A stretch of 64,000 nucleotides of DNA from Halobacillus ihumii (GCF_902726645.1 NZ_CACVAO010000001.1:2233362-2297361); one strand, 5' to 3'. Numbered from the stretch's first letter, positions 30,260-42,977 are shown. Numbers and translations are program-made. The notes: generated by a model from the sequence alone, not told the origin.

Positions 30260-30730
30260 ATGCCACGTAAAGGTCCAGTAGCTAAACGTGATGTGTTACC
30301 AGATCCAATGTATAACTCTAAGCTAGTAACCCGTTTGATTAACCAAATTATGGTCAATGGTCAGCGCGGTAAGGCTCAGAAGATTCTTTATAAATCATTT
30401 GAACTTGCTCAAGAACGTAGTGGGAATGAAGCTATGGAAACATTTGAACAAGCTATGAAAAATGTAATGCCAGTACTTGAAGTACGTGCTCGTCGTGTTG
30501 GGGGTTCTAACTACCAAGTACCTGTTGAGGTGCGCCCAGAGCGCCGTCAAGCACTAGGATTACGCTTCATCGTAAACTATGCGCGTCTTCGCGGAGAGAA
30601 AACGATGGAAGAGCGCCTAGCTAATGAAATTCTAGATGCTGCTAACAATACCGGTGCTGCAGTTAAGCGCCGCGAAGATATGCACAAAATGGCGGAAGCA
30701 AACAAAGCATTCGCTCACTACCGTTGGTAA
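30260..30730 (+). CDS. rpsG: 30S ribosomal protein S7
   Basis: 156 residues, the primary binder that nucleates the 30S head. Recognised by [39 protein letters not shown] and the C-terminal [38 protein letters not shown] precedes the ATG. In Gram-negatives S7 controls the str operon; no clear equivalent structure is seen in the 53-base gap before it. Confidence 0.97.
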   Translation: MPRKGPVAKRDVLPDPMYNSKLVTRLINQIMVNGQRGKAQKILYKSFELAQERSGNEAMETFEQAMKNVMPVLEVRARRVGGSNYQVPVEVRPERRQALGLRFIVNYARLRGEKTMEERLANEILDAANNTGAAVKRREDMHKMAEANKAFAHYRW

Positions 30731-30772
30731 TCATCTGCGGAATAAATTTTCATTGAGGAAGGAGAAAGAATC

Positions 30773-32851
30773 ATGCCTAGAGAGTTCTCCTTGGAAAAGA
30801 CACGTAACATCGGGATTATGGCTCACATTGATGCCGGTAAAACAACGGCTACCGAGCGTATTCTTTTCTATACAGGACGTATCCATAAAATTGGTGAAAC
30901 TCACGAAGGGGCTTCACAAATGGATTGGATGGAGCAGGAACAAGAGCGCGGAATCACGATTACTTCCGCAGCAACAACTGCTCAGTGGAAAGACCACCGT
31001 ATTAATATCATCGACACACCTGGACACGTAGACTTCACAGTTGAAGTTGAACGTTCCCTCCGTGTGCTTGATGGTTCTGTAGCCGTACTTGATGCTCAGT
31101 CTGGTGTTGAACCACAAACTGAAACAGTATGGCGTCAGGCTACCACATATGGTGTTCCGCGTATTGTATTCGTAAACAAAATGGACAAAATTGGTGCAGA
31201 CTTCATTTACTCCTTAGGCACATTGAAAGATCGTCTAGGAGCAAATGCTGCAGCTGTTCAACTTCCAATTGGTGCTGAGGATGACTTCGAAGGAATCATC
31301 GACTTAGTAAACATGGAAGCATACTATTACATGGATGACCTTGGGACGCGTGCTGAAGCACGTGAAATTCCTGATGAGTACAAAGAACAAGCTGAAGAGT
31401 ATCACAGCAAACTAGTTGAAGCTGTTTCAGAACTTGATGAAGACTTGATGATGAAGTACTTAGAAGGAGAAGAAATCACAACAGATGAGCTTAAGGCGGC
31501 TATTCGTACAGCAACTCTAAGTGTAGATTTCTATCCGGTTTTCTGTGGATCAGCTTTCAAAAACAAAGGTGTGCAACTTCTAATTGATGGAGTTATTGAT
31601 TATCTTCCATCACCATTAGATGTACCACCAATCGAGGGGCATGTCCCACAAACTGAAGAAGAGGTTGTACGTAAGGCTGACGATAAAGAGCCATTCTCTG
31701 CATTGGCCTTTAAGGTCGCAACAGACCCTTATGTAGGTAAACTGACTTTCTTCCGGGTGTACTCCGGTACACTTGACTCCGGTTCATATGTTAAGAACTC
31801 TACAAAAGATAAGCGTGAGCGTGTAGGACGTATCCTGCAAATGCACGCAAACTCTCGTGAAGAGATTTCTACAGTATATGCTGGGGATATTGCTGGTGCT
31901 GTCGGGCTTAAAGATACAGGTACAGGTGATACAATATGTGACGAAAAAAGTCTAGTAATTCTTGAGTCCATGGAATTCCCTGAGCCTGTTATCGATGTTG
32001 CGATTGAACCTAAATCTAAAGCTGACCAAGACAAAATGTCAATAGCACTTGGTAAACTTGCTGAGGAAGATCCAACGTTCCGTACTGAAACTAACGTGGA
32101 GACTGGTCAAACCATTATTGGTGGTATGGGTGAACTTCATCTTGACATCATCGTTGACCGTTTACGCCGTGAGTTCAAAGTTGACGCAAACATTGGTGCT
32201 CCACAAGTTGCCTACCGTGAAACATTCCGTGGAAGTGCGGAAGTTGAAGGTAAGTTTGTGCGTCAGTCAGGTGGACGTGGACAATTCGGCCACGTTTGGG
32301 TTAAATTTGAGCCAAATGAAGAAGGCGCTGGATACGAATTCGTAAACAAAATCGTTGGTGGTGTTGTACCGCGTGAATACATTCCATCTGTAGAAGCTGG
32401 GATTAAAGATTCTATGGAGAATGGTGTACTTGCCGGATATCCAATGGTCGACATCAAAGCTACCCTGTATGATGGTTCTTACCACGATGTTGACTCCAAC
32501 GAAATGGCCTTTAAAGTAGCCGCTTCAATGGCACTTAAAGAGGCGAAAAACAAATGTAAACCAGTTCTTCTGGAACCAATGATGAAAGTTGAAATTGTTA
32601 TTCCGGAAGAATATATGGGTGATATCATGGGGGATGTAACTTCCCGTCGCGGACGTGTTGAAGGTATGGAAACTCGCGGTACTGCTCAGGTTGTTAAATC
32701 ATTCGTACCACTATCTGAAATGTTTGGCTATGCAACTGCTCTTCGTTCAAACACACAGGGACGTGGAACGTACACTATGCATTTTGACCACTATGAAGAA
32801 GTTCCGAAGAGTATCTCTGAGGAAATCATTAAGAAAAATGCTGGTGCGTAA
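30773..32851 (+). CDS. fusA: Elongation factor G
   Basis: 692 residues, five-domain translational GTPase that drives translocation. G-domain motifs: [25 protein letters not shown] and NKMD. Domain IV ([14 protein letters not shown] and [12 protein letters not shown]) and the C-terminal domain are complete. No second EF-G paralogue is in the window. It follows rpsG by 42 bases with AGGAAGGAGAAAG before the ATG. Confidence 0.97.
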   Translation: MPREFSLEKTRNIGIMAHIDAGKTTATERILFYTGRIHKIGETHEGASQMDWMEQEQERGITITSAATTAQWKDHRINIIDTPGHVDFTVEVERSLRVLDGSVAVLDAQSGVEPQTETVWRQATTYGVPRIVFVNKMDKIGADFIYSLGTLKDRLGANAAAVQLPIGAEDDFEGIIDLVNMEAYYYMDDLGTRAEAREIPDEYKEQAEEYHSKLVEAVSELDEDLMMKYLEGEEITTDELKAAIRTATLSVDFYPVFCGSAFKNKGVQLLIDGVIDYLPSPLDVPPIEGHVPQTEEEVVRKADDKEPFSALAFKVATDPYVGKLTFFRVYSGTLDSGSYVKNSTKDKRERVGRILQMHANSREEISTVYAGDIAGAVGLKDTGTGDTICDEKSLVILESMEFPEPVIDVAIEPKSKADQDKMSIALGKLAEEDPTFRTETNVETGQTIIGGMGELHLDIIVDRLRREFKVDANIGAPQVAYRETFRGSAEVEGKFVRQSGGRGQFGHVWVKFEPNEEGAGYEFVNKIVGGVVPREYIPSVEAGIKDSMENGVLAGYPMVDIKATLYDGSYHDVDSNEMAFKVAASMALKEAKNKCKPVLLEPMMKVEIVIPEEYMGDIMGDVTSRRGRVEGMETRGTAQVVKSFVPLSEMFGYATALRSNTQGRGTYTMHFDHYEEVPKSISEEIIKKNAGA

Positions 32852-32891
32852 TTGATTTTTTTGCTAAGTTGAAGTATAACTTGTAATGTAA

Positions 32892-32919
32892 GCATAGGAA
32901 GAGAAATTCTTCCTATTGC
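32892..32919 (+). other. Hairpin in the fusA-tuf gap
   Basis: TAGGAAGA (32895-32902) pairs perfectly with TCTTCCTA (32908-32915) around GAAAT, in the 128-base space before tuf. No T run follows, so it is not a terminator. TTGCTA at 32861-32866 with TAATGT 17 bases on could be a weak tuf promoter just upstream; the hairpin would then be in the tuf leader. Confidence 0.55.
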
Positions 32920-32979
32920 TTCATCATAAAATTAATATCAATAATAACTAAGTTATTTATTTAAAGGAGGAAATATACA

Positions 32980-34170
<1,191 letters not shown>

Positions 34171-34183
34171 TAAATGGTTTCTT

Positions 34184-34222
34184 AAATCAGGTAACGGCCA
34201 ATGGTCGTTACCTGATTTTTTT
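34184..34222 (+). terminator. Terminator after tuf
   Basis: AAATCAGGTAACGGCC (34184-34199) pairs with GGTCGTTACCTGATTT (34203-34218), 16 pairs with one G-T, around a three-base loop, then seven T. It closes the str operon. Confidence 0.96.
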
Positions 34223-34459
34223 ACTTTCATTTGAACGGTTTTTTTATTTGAAAAAAAAATCGTCATTTATTCTGCAGTTCTATCAAATCTCCCCAAGTCT
34301 AGTCATGCACATAATTTAAGTTAATTATATTAGGCTAAGCAGTATCCTGAAATCTCGAGTCGAATGTCTCAGAGGAGAAGGAGAGGGGAATTCAATAGGC
34401 TTTCATCAAGACACTATTTCGATTTTAGTGAGATTGTTTTGTTGCCTCATTAGCGAAAT
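34223..34459 (+). other. Gene-free stretch after tuf
   Basis: No reading frame with a ribosome site, no RNA gene and no strong hairpin is seen here. The sequence is AT rich with a purine-rich patch near 34370-34390 (GAGGAGAAGGAGAGGGGAA) that is not followed by a usable start codon frame. It leads into the hairpin-rich element at 34460. Confidence 0.6.
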
Positions 34460-34650
34460 GGGGATGGGAAACTGCGAGACTCCTACGGGAAAGGAAAGGC
34501 TGGCGAGACCCCGAAGGTCGTTGACCAAGGAGGCTTGCCGGTTTTCAAGGAAGTTCGGTTAAAACCGAAACCTCCTGTTTCAACGCCGAACGACCCCATG
34601 TCCTGTGGGGCCCCGTGGAAAGCGAGTGGTTTCGAATGGAAAGTGATCCA
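34460..34650 (+). repeat. Hairpin-rich element resembling a Bacillaceae interspersed repeat
   Basis: About 190 bases of GC-richer DNA in a long gap. The wording GAGACTCCTACGGGAAAGG, GGCGAGACCCCGAAGG and CCCCGTGGAAAGCGAGTGG is like a repeat I recall from many Bacillaceae intergenic regions. Stems: CTGGCGAG/CTTGCCGG (34500-34541), inner GGTC/GACC, TTCGGT/ACCGAA (34554-34569), CCCCA/TGGGG (34594-34610). A 64-codon frame from 34535 has no ribosome site and is not a gene. I see no second copy in the window, so its repeat nature rests on memory. Confidence 0.6.
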
Positions 34651-34802
34651 ACAATCCTTACTTTTGTTAAAGAGCCATTATGAAATTGACTCAAATGAAA
34701 AGTTCTATAATCATATCTATTTAAAATGAGGGTTGAATTATGCATGAAACGAATGTATAATATCTTGAGGTGCTCACTTCATAAATTTTTATGAAAACAC
34801 TC

Positions 34803-34831
34803 TTGCATTGACCGCGTTTCTTCTATATAAT
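34803..34831 (+). promoter_or_regulatory. SigA promoter of the S10 operon
   Basis: TTGCAT (34803-34808) and a perfect TATAAT (34826-34831) with 17-base spacing. It is the only strong promoter in the gap and lies 137 bases before rpsJ. It probably drives the S10-spc genes to at least rpsK. Confidence 0.88.
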
Positions 34832-34860
34832 GAGTAATGTTGGTCATAAAAGGCGATGAT

Positions 34861-34922
34861 GCGAAAGGTTGTTGATACACCCGGCCCCTTTGCCATGGCG
34901 GGTAACATCAAGGAATTTTCGC
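34861..34922 (+). promoter_or_regulatory. S10 operon leader RNA structure
   Basis: Nested pairing: GCGAAA (34861-34866) with TTTCGC (34917-34922), TTGAT (34872-34876) with ATCAA (34907-34911) and ACCC (34879-34882) with GGGT (34900-34903), closing GGC...GCC. The segment resembles the conserved leader before rpsJ in other Bacilli. L4, whose gene rplD is third in the operon, controls this operon in several bacteria; direct control here is inference. Confidence 0.72.
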
Positions 34923-34940
34923 GGAGAATGTCTATTTTAA

Positions 34941-35276
<336 letters not shown>

Positions 35277-35308
35277 ATTATAAAAGGTAACAATAGGAGG
35301 TGGAACGG

Positions 35309-35944
35309 ATGACGAAAGGAATCTTAGGACGCAAGGTCGGCATGACTCAAATCTTTTCTGAAGACGGAGAGTTGATTCCAGTAACAGTTGTACAGGCTGA
35401 GCCAAACGTTGTTCTTCAGAAGAAGACAGTTGAAAATGATGGCTATGAAGCGTTGCAGCTTGGTTTTGCTGATCAAAAGTCAAACCGTTTGAAGAAAGCT
35501 GACCAAGGTCACGCTGAAAAAGCAAACACATCACCTAAGCGCTACATTCGTGAATTCCGTAATTCTAACCTTGATGACTATGAACTAGGTCAAGAGGTTA
35601 AAGTAGATATTTTCGAAAATGGTGACGTAATCGATGTAACAGGAACTTCTAAAGGGAAAGGTTTCCAAGGCGCAATCAAGCGTCATAACCAATCTCGCGG
35701 CCCAATGAGCCACGGTTCCCGTTTTCACCGTCGTTCTGGATCCATGGGGCAAGGTGCTGACCCATCTAAAGTCTTCAAAGGTAAAGGCCTTGCAGGACAA
35801 ATGGGTGGAGAAACAGTTACCCTGCAAAACCTTGAAGTAGTGAAAGTGGACGCTGAGCGTAATCTGCTACTCATTAAAGGGAATGTTCCTGGACCAAAAA
35901 AATCATACGTTAAAGTAACAAGTGCAGTAAAGGCTAGCAAATAA
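35309..35944 (+). CDS. rplC: 50S ribosomal protein L3
   Basis: 211 residues. The N terminus [13 protein letters not shown], the glutamine-methylation-type loop [18 protein letters not shown] and [14 protein letters not shown] identify L3, one of the first proteins to bind 23S rRNA and near the peptidyl-transferase centre. The ATG at 35309 is eight bases after AGGAGGTGG. The earlier GTG-type start at 35300 lies inside that ribosome site. Confidence 0.97.
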   Translation: MTKGILGRKVGMTQIFSEDGELIPVTVVQAEPNVVLQKKTVENDGYEALQLGFADQKSNRLKKADQGHAEKANTSPKRYIREFRNSNLDDYELGQEVKVDIFENGDVIDVTGTSKGKGFQGAIKRHNQSRGPMSHGSRFHRRSGSMGQGADPSKVFKGKGLAGQMGGETVTLQNLEVVKVDAERNLLLIKGNVPGPKKSYVKVTSAVKASK

Positions 35945-35966
35945 TTAAAGGAAGGGAGGATATGTC

Positions 35967-36590
35967 ATGCCTAAAGTAGCACTATTAAGCCAAAGCGGCT
36001 CCCAAGTTGGAGATATCGAACTGAGTGATGCTGTTTTTGGAATTGAACCTAATACTCATGTTTTACATGAAGCTGTTGTGTCACAACGCGCTTCTTTGCG
36101 TCAAGGGACACACAAAGTTAAAAACCGTTCTGAAGTTAGTGGCGGCGGTCGTAAACCATGGCGCCAAAAAGGTACCGGACGTGCGCGTCAAGGGTCAACT
36201 CGTTCACCACAGTGGGTAGGCGGCGGAACTGTATTTGGACCGACCCCACGTAGCTACAGCTACAAAATGCCTAAGAAAATGCGTCGTTTAGCATTGAAAT
36301 CTGCTTATTCTTCTAAAGTACAAGAAAACAACATTGTTGTGCTTGAGGACCTTTCTTTTGATGCGCCTAAAACGAAGGAAGTAGTCAACATGCTTAAAGC
36401 GTTAGACGTTAATGAAAAAGCGTTGATTGTCACAGCTGATCGCAATGAGAATGCTGTTCTATCATCTAATAATCTTCCTGCAGTGAAGACATTAACATTT
36501 GATGAAGTAAGTGTGTTAGATTTACTAACGCATGACAAACTTATCCTAACGAAGGAAGCAGCTGAAAAAGCAGGGGAGGTGCTCTCATAA
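35967..36590 (+). CDS. rplD: 50S ribosomal protein L4
   Basis: 207 residues. Identified by [20 protein letters not shown] and [19 protein letters not shown], the extended loop that lines the exit tunnel and contacts macrolides; the loop looks wild type. L4 is a translational and transcriptional regulator of the S10 operon in other bacteria, so it may act on the leader at 34861-34922. The stop overlaps the rplW ATG by one base. Confidence 0.97.
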   Translation: MPKVALLSQSGSQVGDIELSDAVFGIEPNTHVLHEAVVSQRASLRQGTHKVKNRSEVSGGGRKPWRQKGTGRARQGSTRSPQWVGGGTVFGPTPRSYSYKMPKKMRRLALKSAYSSKVQENNIVVLEDLSFDAPKTKEVVNMLKALDVNEKALIVTADRNENAVLSSNNLPAVKTLTFDEVSVLDLLTHDKLILTKEAAEKAGEVLS

Positions 36591-36877
36591 TGAAAGAACC
36601 ACGCGATATCGTAAAACGCCCTGTCATTACTGAACATTCTGCTGACCTTATGGGAGAAAAGAAATACACGTTTGAAGTGAGCACGAAAGCAAACAAAACG
36701 GAAATCAAGACAGCTGTTGAAGAGATTTTCGGAGTTAAAGTTGCACGCGTGAACACAGCAAACCTTAAAGGGAAGTTCAAGCGTATGGGTCGTTACGGTG
36801 GATACCGTTCTGATCGTAAGAAAGCAGTTGTTACACTAACTGAAGACAGTGAAGAACTCGAATTCTTTGAAGTATAA
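36590..36877 (+). CDS. rplW: 50S ribosomal protein L23
   Basis: 95 residues. [18 protein letters not shown] and [17 protein letters not shown] are typical. L23 sits at the tunnel exit and docks trigger factor and SRP. The start shares one base with the rplD stop (TAATG), indicating coupled translation, and GGGGAGGTGCTCTC provides the ribosome site within rplD. Confidence 0.97.
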   Translation: MKEPRDIVKRPVITEHSADLMGEKKYTFEVSTKANKTEIKTAVEEIFGVKVARVNTANLKGKFKRMGRYGGYRSDRKKAVVTLTEDSEELEFFEV

Positions 36878-36911
36878 ACATTAAATCCACTAAGTGAAGG
36901 AGGGAAATAAG

Positions 36912-37745
36912 ATGGCGATTAAAAAGTTTCGACCAATTACTAACGGTCGTCGACACATGTCAGTATCAGATTTCTCCGAAATTACTACTGACAAACCTGA
37001 ACGCTCCCTATTGACACCATTGCACAAGCGTGGTGGCCGTAATAACCAGGGTAGGCTGACAGTTCGTCATCAAGGCGGAGGTCACAAGCGTCATTACCGT
37101 ATTATCGACTTTAAGCGTGATAAAGATGGAATACCTGGACGCGTTGCTACGATCGAATACGATCCAAACCGCTCCGCAAACATTGCATTAATTAACTACG
37201 TTGATGGAGAAAAGCGCTACATTTTAGCTCCTAAAGGACTGAAAGTTGGCCACGAAATCATTTCAGGTGAAGGTGCAGACATCAAAACAGGTAACTCACT
37301 TCGTCTAAAAGATATTCCAGTAGGTACAATTGTACACAACGTGGAACTTAAACCAGGACGCGGAGGACAGCTTGTACGTTCAGCTGGTGCTTCAGCACAA
37401 ATTCTTGGTCGTGAAGAAAAATATACACTTGTACGTTTAGCTTCCCGTGAAGTTCGTCTGGTACTAAGTACATGCCGTGCGACGATCGGTCAAGTTGGTA
37501 ACCTTGAACATGAATTAATCAGCGTTGGTAAAGCTGGACGTTCTCGTTGGCAAGGTAAGCGCCCAACTGTACGTGGTTCTGTTATGAACCCTAGTGATCA
37601 CCCTCACGGTGGTGGTGAAGGACGCGCGCCTATCGGTAGACCATCTCCAGTGTCTCCATGGGGTCAGCCAACTCTTGGTTACAAGACACGTAAGCGTAAC
37701 AAACCATCAGATAAATATATCGTTCGTAGAAGAGGTAAAAAATAA
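36912..37745 (+). CDS. rplB: 50S ribosomal protein L2
   Basis: 277 residues. Motifs: [20 protein letters not shown], the SH3-like core, and [19 protein letters not shown] with the conserved histidine close to the peptidyl-transferase centre. The start at 36912 follows GAAGGAGGGAAATAAG. It is followed by a small GACGGG/CCCGTC hairpin (37757-37776) before rpsS, which has no T run. Confidence 0.97.
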   Translation: MAIKKFRPITNGRRHMSVSDFSEITTDKPERSLLTPLHKRGGRNNQGRLTVRHQGGGHKRHYRIIDFKRDKDGIPGRVATIEYDPNRSANIALINYVDGEKRYILAPKGLKVGHEIISGEGADIKTGNSLRLKDIPVGTIVHNVELKPGRGGQLVRSAGASAQILGREEKYTLVRLASREVRLVLSTCRATIGQVGNLEHELISVGKAGRSRWQGKRPTVRGSVMNPSDHPHGGGEGRAPIGRPSPVSPWGQPTLGYKTRKRNKPSDKYIVRRRGKK

Positions 37746-37802
37746 CGGGGTTGGACGACGGGCGATAACACCCGTCTCTCAATCACGAAGGGAGGTTTAT
37801 GC

Positions 37803-38081
37803 ATGGGCCGCAGCCTAAAAAAGGGACCTTTTGTAGATGATCATTTAATGAAAAAAGTTGAGAAGTTGAACGAAGACAGCAAACACCAGGTGGTGAAGAC
37901 GTGGTCACGTCGTTCTACAATCTTCCCAAACTTTGTTGGACACACAATTGCCGTTTATGACGGACGCAAACACGTACCAGTTTACGTGACAGAAGACATG
38001 GTTGGTCATAAGCTTGGTGAATTCGCGCCTTCCCGTACGTTTAAGGGACACTCAGGCGACGATAAGAAAACAAAACGCTAA
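37803..38081 (+). CDS. rpsS: 30S ribosomal protein S19
   Basis: 92 residues. [19 protein letters not shown] and [20 protein letters not shown] are diagnostic. S19 binds the head of the 30S subunit near the A-site finger contact with S13. GAAGGGAGGTTTATGC precedes the ATG, and rplV follows 21 bases after the stop. Confidence 0.97.
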   Translation: MGRSLKKGPFVDDHLMKKVEKLNEDSKHQVVKTWSRRSTIFPNFVGHTIAVYDGRKHVPVYVTEDMVGHKLGEFAPSRTFKGHSGDDKKTKR

Positions 38082-38102
38082 TGGAGAGAGGAGGCTACTC
38101 TA

Positions 38103-38444
38103 ATGCAAGCTAAAGCAGTTGCTAAAACCGTTCGTATTGCTCCTCGTAAGGCTCGTTTAGTTATCGATTTGATTCGAGGAAAAAACGTAGGTGAAGCGAT
38201 CGCAACATTACGCCTGAAACAGCGTGGTGCATCTCCAGTTGTGGAGAAGGTACTTAAATCTGCGATTGCAAATGCTGAACACAATTATGAAATGGACGTG
38301 GACAATTTATACGTTTCCGAAGCGTTTGTAAATGAAGGTGTAACTCTTAAACGTTTCCGCCCTCGTGCGATGGGACGTGCAAGCCAAATCAACAAACGTA
38401 CCAGCCATATTACAGTGGTTGTATCAGAAAAGAAGGAGGGATAA
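38103..38444 (+). CDS. rplV: 50S ribosomal protein L22
   Basis: 113 residues. [20 protein letters not shown] and the beta-hairpin segment [20 protein letters not shown], which reaches into the exit tunnel next to L4, are present and of wild-type form at the macrolide-related tip. The gene lies between rpsS and rpsC in the usual S10 order with AGAGGAGGCTACTC upstream. Confidence 0.97.
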   Translation: MQAKAVAKTVRIAPRKARLVIDLIRGKNVGEAIATLRLKQRGASPVVEKVLKSAIANAEHNYEMDVDNLYVSEAFVNEGVTLKRFRPRAMGRASQINKRTSHITVVVSEKKEG

Positions 38445-38447
38445 TCA

Positions 38448-39089
38448 GTGGGTCAAAAAGTTAATCCGGTAGGTCTTCGTATTGGCGTTATCCGTGACTG
38501 GGAGTCTAAGTGGTACGCTGGTAAAGACTATGCTGACTTGTTGCATGAAGATATAAAAGTTCGTGAATATATTGAACAACGTCTCAAAGATGCTGCCGTA
38601 TCTACAGTTGAAATCGAACGCGCAGCAAACCGTGTAAACATTACCATTCACACTGGTAAGCCAGGTATGGTTATCGGTAAAGGCGGTTCTGAAGTTGAAG
38701 CACTTCGTAAATCGCTAAATAACCTAACTGGTAAACGTGTTCACATCAACATTGTTGAGGTGAAGAAACCTGACCTAAACGCTACGCTTGTAGCTGACAA
38801 TATTGCACGTCAACTGGAAAACCGTGTATCTTTCCGTCGTGCTCAAAAACAAACAATCCAACGCGCTATGCGTGGAGGAGCTAAAGGTATTCGTACACAA
38901 GTATCTGGACGCCTAGGCGGTGCGGATATCGCTCGTGCAGAATATTACAGTGAAGGAACAGTACCACTTCACACACTTCGTGCAGATATCGATTATGGAA
39001 CTGCTGAAGCTGACACCACATACGGTAAACTTGGTGTTAAAGTGTGGATCTATCGTGGAGAAATCCTTCCAACTAAAAACAACAATTAA
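38448..39089 (+). CDS. rpsC: 30S ribosomal protein S3
   Basis: 213 residues, GTG start four bases after rplV. The KH type-2 domain is visible ([19 protein letters not shown], with the GxxG loop) and the C-terminal domain contains [21 protein letters not shown]3 contributes to mRNA entry and helicase activity of the 30S. AGAAGGAGGGATAATCA serves as ribosome site inside the end of rplV. Confidence 0.97.
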   Translation: MGQKVNPVGLRIGVIRDWESKWYAGKDYADLLHEDIKVREYIEQRLKDAAVSTVEIERAANRVNITIHTGKPGMVIGKGGSEVEALRKSLNNLTGKRVHINIVEVKKPDLNATLVADNIARQLENRVSFRRAQKQTIQRAMRGGAKGIRTQVSGRLGGADIARAEYYSEGTVPLHTLRADIDYGTAEADTTYGKLGVKVWIYRGEILPTKNNN

Positions 39090-39107
39090 GGAAGGGGGAA
39101 AAGCATT

Positions 39108-39732
<625 letters not shown>

Positions 39733-39756
39733 TAAATGAGAGGAGGTCACCCTCAC

Positions 39757-40020
39757 ATGAGTGAACGTAACAATCGTAAAGTTTACACTGGACGTGTAGT
39801 ATCAGACAAAATGGATAAAACCATTACTGTTCTAGTTGAGACATATAAGTTCCACAAACTTTATGGCAAACGCGTAAAGTATTCAAAAAAATTCAAGACT
39901 CATGACGAAAACAATCAAGCTAAAAATGGTGACATTGTGCGCATTATGGAAACACGCCCGCTATCAGCAACAAAGCGTTTCCGTCTTGTAGAAGTCGTAG
40001 AAGAGTCTGTTATTATTTAA
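39757..40020 (+). CDS. rpsQ: 30S ribosomal protein S17
   Basis: 87 residues. The OB-fold segment [20 protein letters not shown] and [18 protein letters not shown] are typical. S17 is an early-binding protein of the 30S body. The start at 39757 follows AGAGGAGGTCACCCTCAC; the frame from 39736 begins ahead of that ribosome site and is rejected. Confidence 0.96.
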   Translation: MSERNNRKVYTGRVVSDKMDKTITVLVETYKFHKLYGKRVKYSKKFKTHDENNQAKNGDIVRIMETRPLSATKRFRLVEVVEESVII

Positions 40021-40061
40021 TATAGTTCGCTCGGAATGATTCCGAAGGGAGGTTACAGTGT

Positions 40062-40430
40062 ATGATTCAACAGGAGACTCGTTTGAAAGTAGCCGACAAC
40101 TCTGGTGCTCGTGAAATCCAGACGATTAAAGTATTGGGTGGATCAGGGCGTAAGACTGCTAACATCGGTGATATTATTACCGCTACTGTGAAACAAGCAA
40201 CACCAGGGGGCGTTGTCAAAAAAGGTGAAATTGTAAAGGCCGTTATTGTACGTTCAAAGAGCGGAATGCGTCGTAAAGATGGTTCTTACATTCGTTTCGA
40301 TGAAAACGCAGCAGTAATCGTGCGTGATGACAAAGGACCACGCGGAACACGTATCTTTGGCCCGGTAGCTCGTGAACTTCGTGACGCTAAATTCATGAAG
40401 ATCGTATCATTAGCTCCAGAAGTATTATAA
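40062..40430 (+). CDS. rplN: 50S ribosomal protein L14
   Basis: 122 residues. [20 protein letters not shown] and the conserved [20 protein letters not shown] identify L14, which contacts the 30S subunit and is the binding site of the silencing factor RsfS. It opens the spc part of the cluster. CGAAGGGAGGTTACAGTGT is upstream; no promoter is evident in the 41-base gap. Confidence 0.97.
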   Translation: MIQQETRLKVADNSGAREIQTIKVLGGSGRKTANIGDIITATVKQATPGGVVKKGEIVKAVIVRSKSGMRRKDGSYIRFDENAAVIVRDDKGPRGTRIFGPVARELRDAKFMKIVSLAPEVL

Positions 40431-40472
40431 AAACTCTCTATTGAAATGCCTTGTTAAGGAGGTGCGCGAAGC

Positions 40473-40784
40473 ATGCACGTGAAAAAAGGTGACAAAGTTA
40501 TGGTTATTTCCGGTAAGGATAAAGGGAAACAAGGTTCAATCCTTGAAGCATACCCGAAGAAAGACCGTGTTCTTGTAGAAGGTGTGAATGAAGTTAAGAA
40601 ACATGCTAAACCTTCCCAAGATAACCCACAGGGCGGGATTCTTACTCAGGAAGCGCCAATTCACGTTTCCAACGTAATGCCGATTGATCCAAAATCCGGC
40701 GAACCAACTCGTGTTGGTTATAAAGTTGAGAACGGAAAAAAAGTTCGTATCGCGAAAAAATCTGGTGAAGCTTTAGATAAATAA
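40473..40784 (+). CDS. rplX: 50S ribosomal protein L24
   Basis: 103 residues with an N-terminal KOW motif ([20 protein letters not shown]) and the downstream [17 protein letters not shown]24 is an assembly initiator that binds the 5' end of 23S rRNA. The start MHVKKGDKV matches relatives and follows AAGGAGGTGCGCGAAGC. Confidence 0.96.
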   Translation: MHVKKGDKVMVISGKDKGKQGSILEAYPKKDRVLVEGVNEVKKHAKPSQDNPQGGILTQEAPIHVSNVMPIDPKSGEPTRVGYKVENGKKVRIAKKSGEALDK

Positions 40785-40810
40785 TCCAGTGACGAAAGGA
40801 GGGCCACTTG

Positions 40811-41350
40811 ATGAACCAATTCAAGAAAAAATATCAAGAAGAAATTGTGCCATCTATGATGAGCAAGTTTAATTACGACTCTATTATGCAAGCACCTAAA
40901 ATCGAGAAGATTGTCATTAATATGGGTGTTGGAGATGCAGTGCAGAATGCGAAAGCACTTGATTCAGCTGTGGAGGAATTATCATTAATCTCTGGTCAAA
41001 AGCCAATGATTACAAAAGCTAAGAAATCTATTGCAGGTTTCCGCTTGCGTGAAGGCATGCCAATTGGTGCGAAAGTAACTCTTCGCGGAGAGCGCATGTA
41101 TGAATTTTTCCAAAAGCTAGTATCTGTATCTTTACCACGTGTGAGAGACTTCCGCGGAATCTCAAAGAAAGCCTTTGACGGACGTGGAAACTACACACTT
41201 GGGGTTAAAGAGCAGCTGATTTTCCCAGAAATTAATTATGACAAAGTAGATAAAGTGCGTGGCATGGATATCGTAATCGTCACAACGGCTGACACTGACG
41301 AAGAATCACGTGAACTATTAGCTCAATTCGGTATGCCGTTCCAGAAATAA
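40811..41350 (+). CDS. rplE: 50S ribosomal protein L5
   Basis: 179 residues. [39 protein letters not shown] and [17 protein letters not shown] identify L5, which carries 5S rRNA in the central protuberance. I start at the ATG at 40811; a TTG immediately before it (40808) is in frame but the family N terminus is MN. AAAGGAGGGCCACTTG lies upstream. Confidence 0.96.
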   Translation: MNQFKKKYQEEIVPSMMSKFNYDSIMQAPKIEKIVINMGVGDAVQNAKALDSAVEELSLISGQKPMITKAKKSIAGFRLREGMPIGAKVTLRGERMYEFFQKLVSVSLPRVRDFRGISKKAFDGRGNYTLGVKEQLIFPEINYDKVDKVRGMDIVIVTTADTDEESRELLAQFGMPFQK

Positions 41351-41376
41351 TGAGCTAACTTTAAGGAGGGAAAATT

Positions 41377-41562
41377 GTGGCTAAAAAATCAATGGTCGCG
41401 AAACAGCAGCGCAAACAAAAGTACCAAGTACGTGAATATACTCGCTGCGAACGTTGCGGACGTCCTCATTCCGTACTTCGTAAATTTAAGCTTTGCCGTA
41501 TTTGTTTCCGTGAACTTGCATACAAAGGACAAATCCCTGGTGTCAAAAAAGCCAGCTGGTAA
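41377..41562 (+). CDS. rpsN: 30S ribosomal protein S14, zinc type
   Basis: 61 residues with a GTG start. The zinc ribbon is visible as [20 protein letters not shown] (Cys24, 27, 40, 43), so this is the short zinc-dependent S14 (RpsN1). Bacillus genomes often carry a zinc-free paralogue elsewhere for zinc starvation; it is not in this window. AAGGAGGGAAAATT precedes the start. Confidence 0.96.
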   Translation: MAKKSMVAKQQRKQKYQVREYTRCERCGRPHSVLRKFKLCRICFRELAYKGQIPGVKKASW

Positions 41563-41592
41563 ACCCGATATAGGGAAGGAGGTATATGAGTT

Positions 41593-41991
41593 ATGACTAT
41601 GACAGATCCAATTGCAGATATGCTTACGCGTATTCGCAACGCGAATATGGTTCGTCACGAGAAGCTTGAACTACCAGCTTCTAAAGTGAAAAAAGAAATT
41701 GCTGATATCCTAAAACGTGAAGGTTTTGTACGTGATTATGAATTTGTAGAGGATAGCAAACAAGGTGTCCTGCGCTTATTCCTTAAGTACGGCCAAAATG
41801 ATGAACGTGTTATCACTGGTGTGAAGCGTATCAGTAAACCAGGACTACGTGTTTATGCTAAAGCCGAAGAACTTCCAAAAGTTCTAAACGGACTTGGTGT
41901 TGCCGTTGTTTCTACTTCAAAAGGTGTATTAACCGACAAAGAAGCTCGTGAACAAGCCATTGGCGGCGAAGTTCTAGCATATGTTTGGTAA
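41593..41991 (+). CDS. rpsH: 30S ribosomal protein S8
   Basis: 132 residues. [20 protein letters not shown] and the C-terminal [20 protein letters not shown] are diagnostic. S8 binds helix 21 of 16S rRNA; in E. coli it represses the spc operon through a mimic at rplE, but no such structure can be claimed here by eye. The start follows GGAAGGAGGTATATGAGTT. Confidence 0.97.
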   Translation: MTMTDPIADMLTRIRNANMVRHEKLELPASKVKKEIADILKREGFVRDYEFVEDSKQGVLRLFLKYGQNDERVITGVKRISKPGLRVYAKAEELPKVLNGLGVAVVSTSKGVLTDKEAREQAIGGEVLAYVW

Positions 41992-42022
41992 TCGAATTAG
42001 ATAAGACAGGAGGTGCAAATGA

Positions 42023-42559
42023 ATGTCTCGCGTAGGATTAAAATCATTAGAAATCCCTGAAGGTGTAGAAATCATTCAGGATAATAATACAATCACAGTT
42101 AAAGGGCCAAAAGGTGAATTAACTCGTACATTCCACGAAGATATTACGGTGAAGATTGAAGATAACGTTCTTACAGTAGCTCGCCCTAGCGATCATAAAG
42201 AACATCGTGCTCTTCACGGTACCACCCGCAGCCTGATCGGAAACATGGTTGAGGGAGTATCTAAAGGATATGAGAAAAGCCTTGAAATTATCGGTGTAGG
42301 TTACCGTGCGCAAAAACAGGGAGAAACTGTTGTCGTTAATGCTGGTTACTCTCACCCTGTAGAAATTGAGAAGCGTGAAGGAATTGAAATCGATGTACCA
42401 TCCAACACGAAGCTGACTATTAAAGGAATTGACAAAGAACTTGTCGGCGCTGTTGCTGCAAAGATTCGTGCTATTCGTCCTCCAGAACCTTATAAAGGTA
42501 AAGGAATTCGTTATGAAAACGAACGTGTTCGCAGAAAAGAAGGTAAAACAGCTAAATAA
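42023..42559 (+). CDS. rplF: 50S ribosomal protein L6
   Basis: 178 residues of two homologous domains. [20 protein letters not shown] at the N terminus and the [20 protein letters not shown] signature near the C terminus identify L6, located beside the sarcin-ricin loop. ACAGGAGGTGCAAATGA gives the ribosome site. Confidence 0.97.
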   Translation: MSRVGLKSLEIPEGVEIIQDNNTITVKGPKGELTRTFHEDITVKIEDNVLTVARPSDHKEHRALHGTTRSLIGNMVEGVSKGYEKSLEIIGVGYRAQKQGETVVVNAGYSHPVEIEKREGIEIDVPSNTKLTIKGIDKELVGAVAAKIRAIRPPEPYKGKGIRYENERVRRKEGKTAK

Positions 42560-42594
42560 GGTGCTAAGGTAAGGAATAGAAAGGAGTGACCCAG

Positions 42595-42957
42595 ATGATC
42601 ACGAAGGCTGATAAAAATGCCGTACGTAAGAAGCGTCATGCCCGTGTTCGTACAACTGTTGCTGGTACAGCAGAGCGTCCGCGCTTGAACGTTTACCGTT
42701 CTAACAAACACATCTATGCACAATTAATCGATGATACGAACCAAGTTACAATAGCAAGTGCTTCTACTGTTGAAAAAGACTTCGGTCTTGATAACACTGG
42801 AAACATTGAAGCAGCTGAAAAAGTCGGTGAATTAGTAGCTAAACGTGCCAAAGACAACGGTTATAAAGTCGTTGTGTTCGACCGTGGCGGTTACTTGTAT
42901 CATGGACGTGTAAAAGCTCTAGCAGACGCGGCTCGCGAAGCCGGCCTGGAATTTTAA
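42595..42957 (+). CDS. rplR: 50S ribosomal protein L18
   Basis: 120 residues. The basic N-terminal tail ([16 protein letters not shown]) and [20 protein letters not shown] are typical of the 5S-rRNA-binding protein L18. The start at 42595 gives MITKADKN, the family N terminus, eight bases after AAAGGAGTGACC; an in-frame GTG at 42586 is part of that ribosome site. Confidence 0.96.
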   Translation: MITKADKNAVRKKRHARVRTTVAGTAERPRLNVYRSNKHIYAQLIDDTNQVTIASASTVEKDFGLDNTGNIEAAEKVGELVAKRAKDNGYKVVVFDRGGYLYHGRVKALADAAREAGLEF

Positions 42958-42977
42958 TCGTTAAAGGAGGGACATAA

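Noticed and set aside
34535..34729. 64-codon frame in the tuf-rpsJ gap
   Set aside because: It lies in the hairpin-rich element, has no ribosome site and no recognisable protein features.
41375..41596. 73-codon frame overlapping rpsN
   Set aside because: Shadow in another frame; the rpsN frame encodes an intact zinc-type S14.
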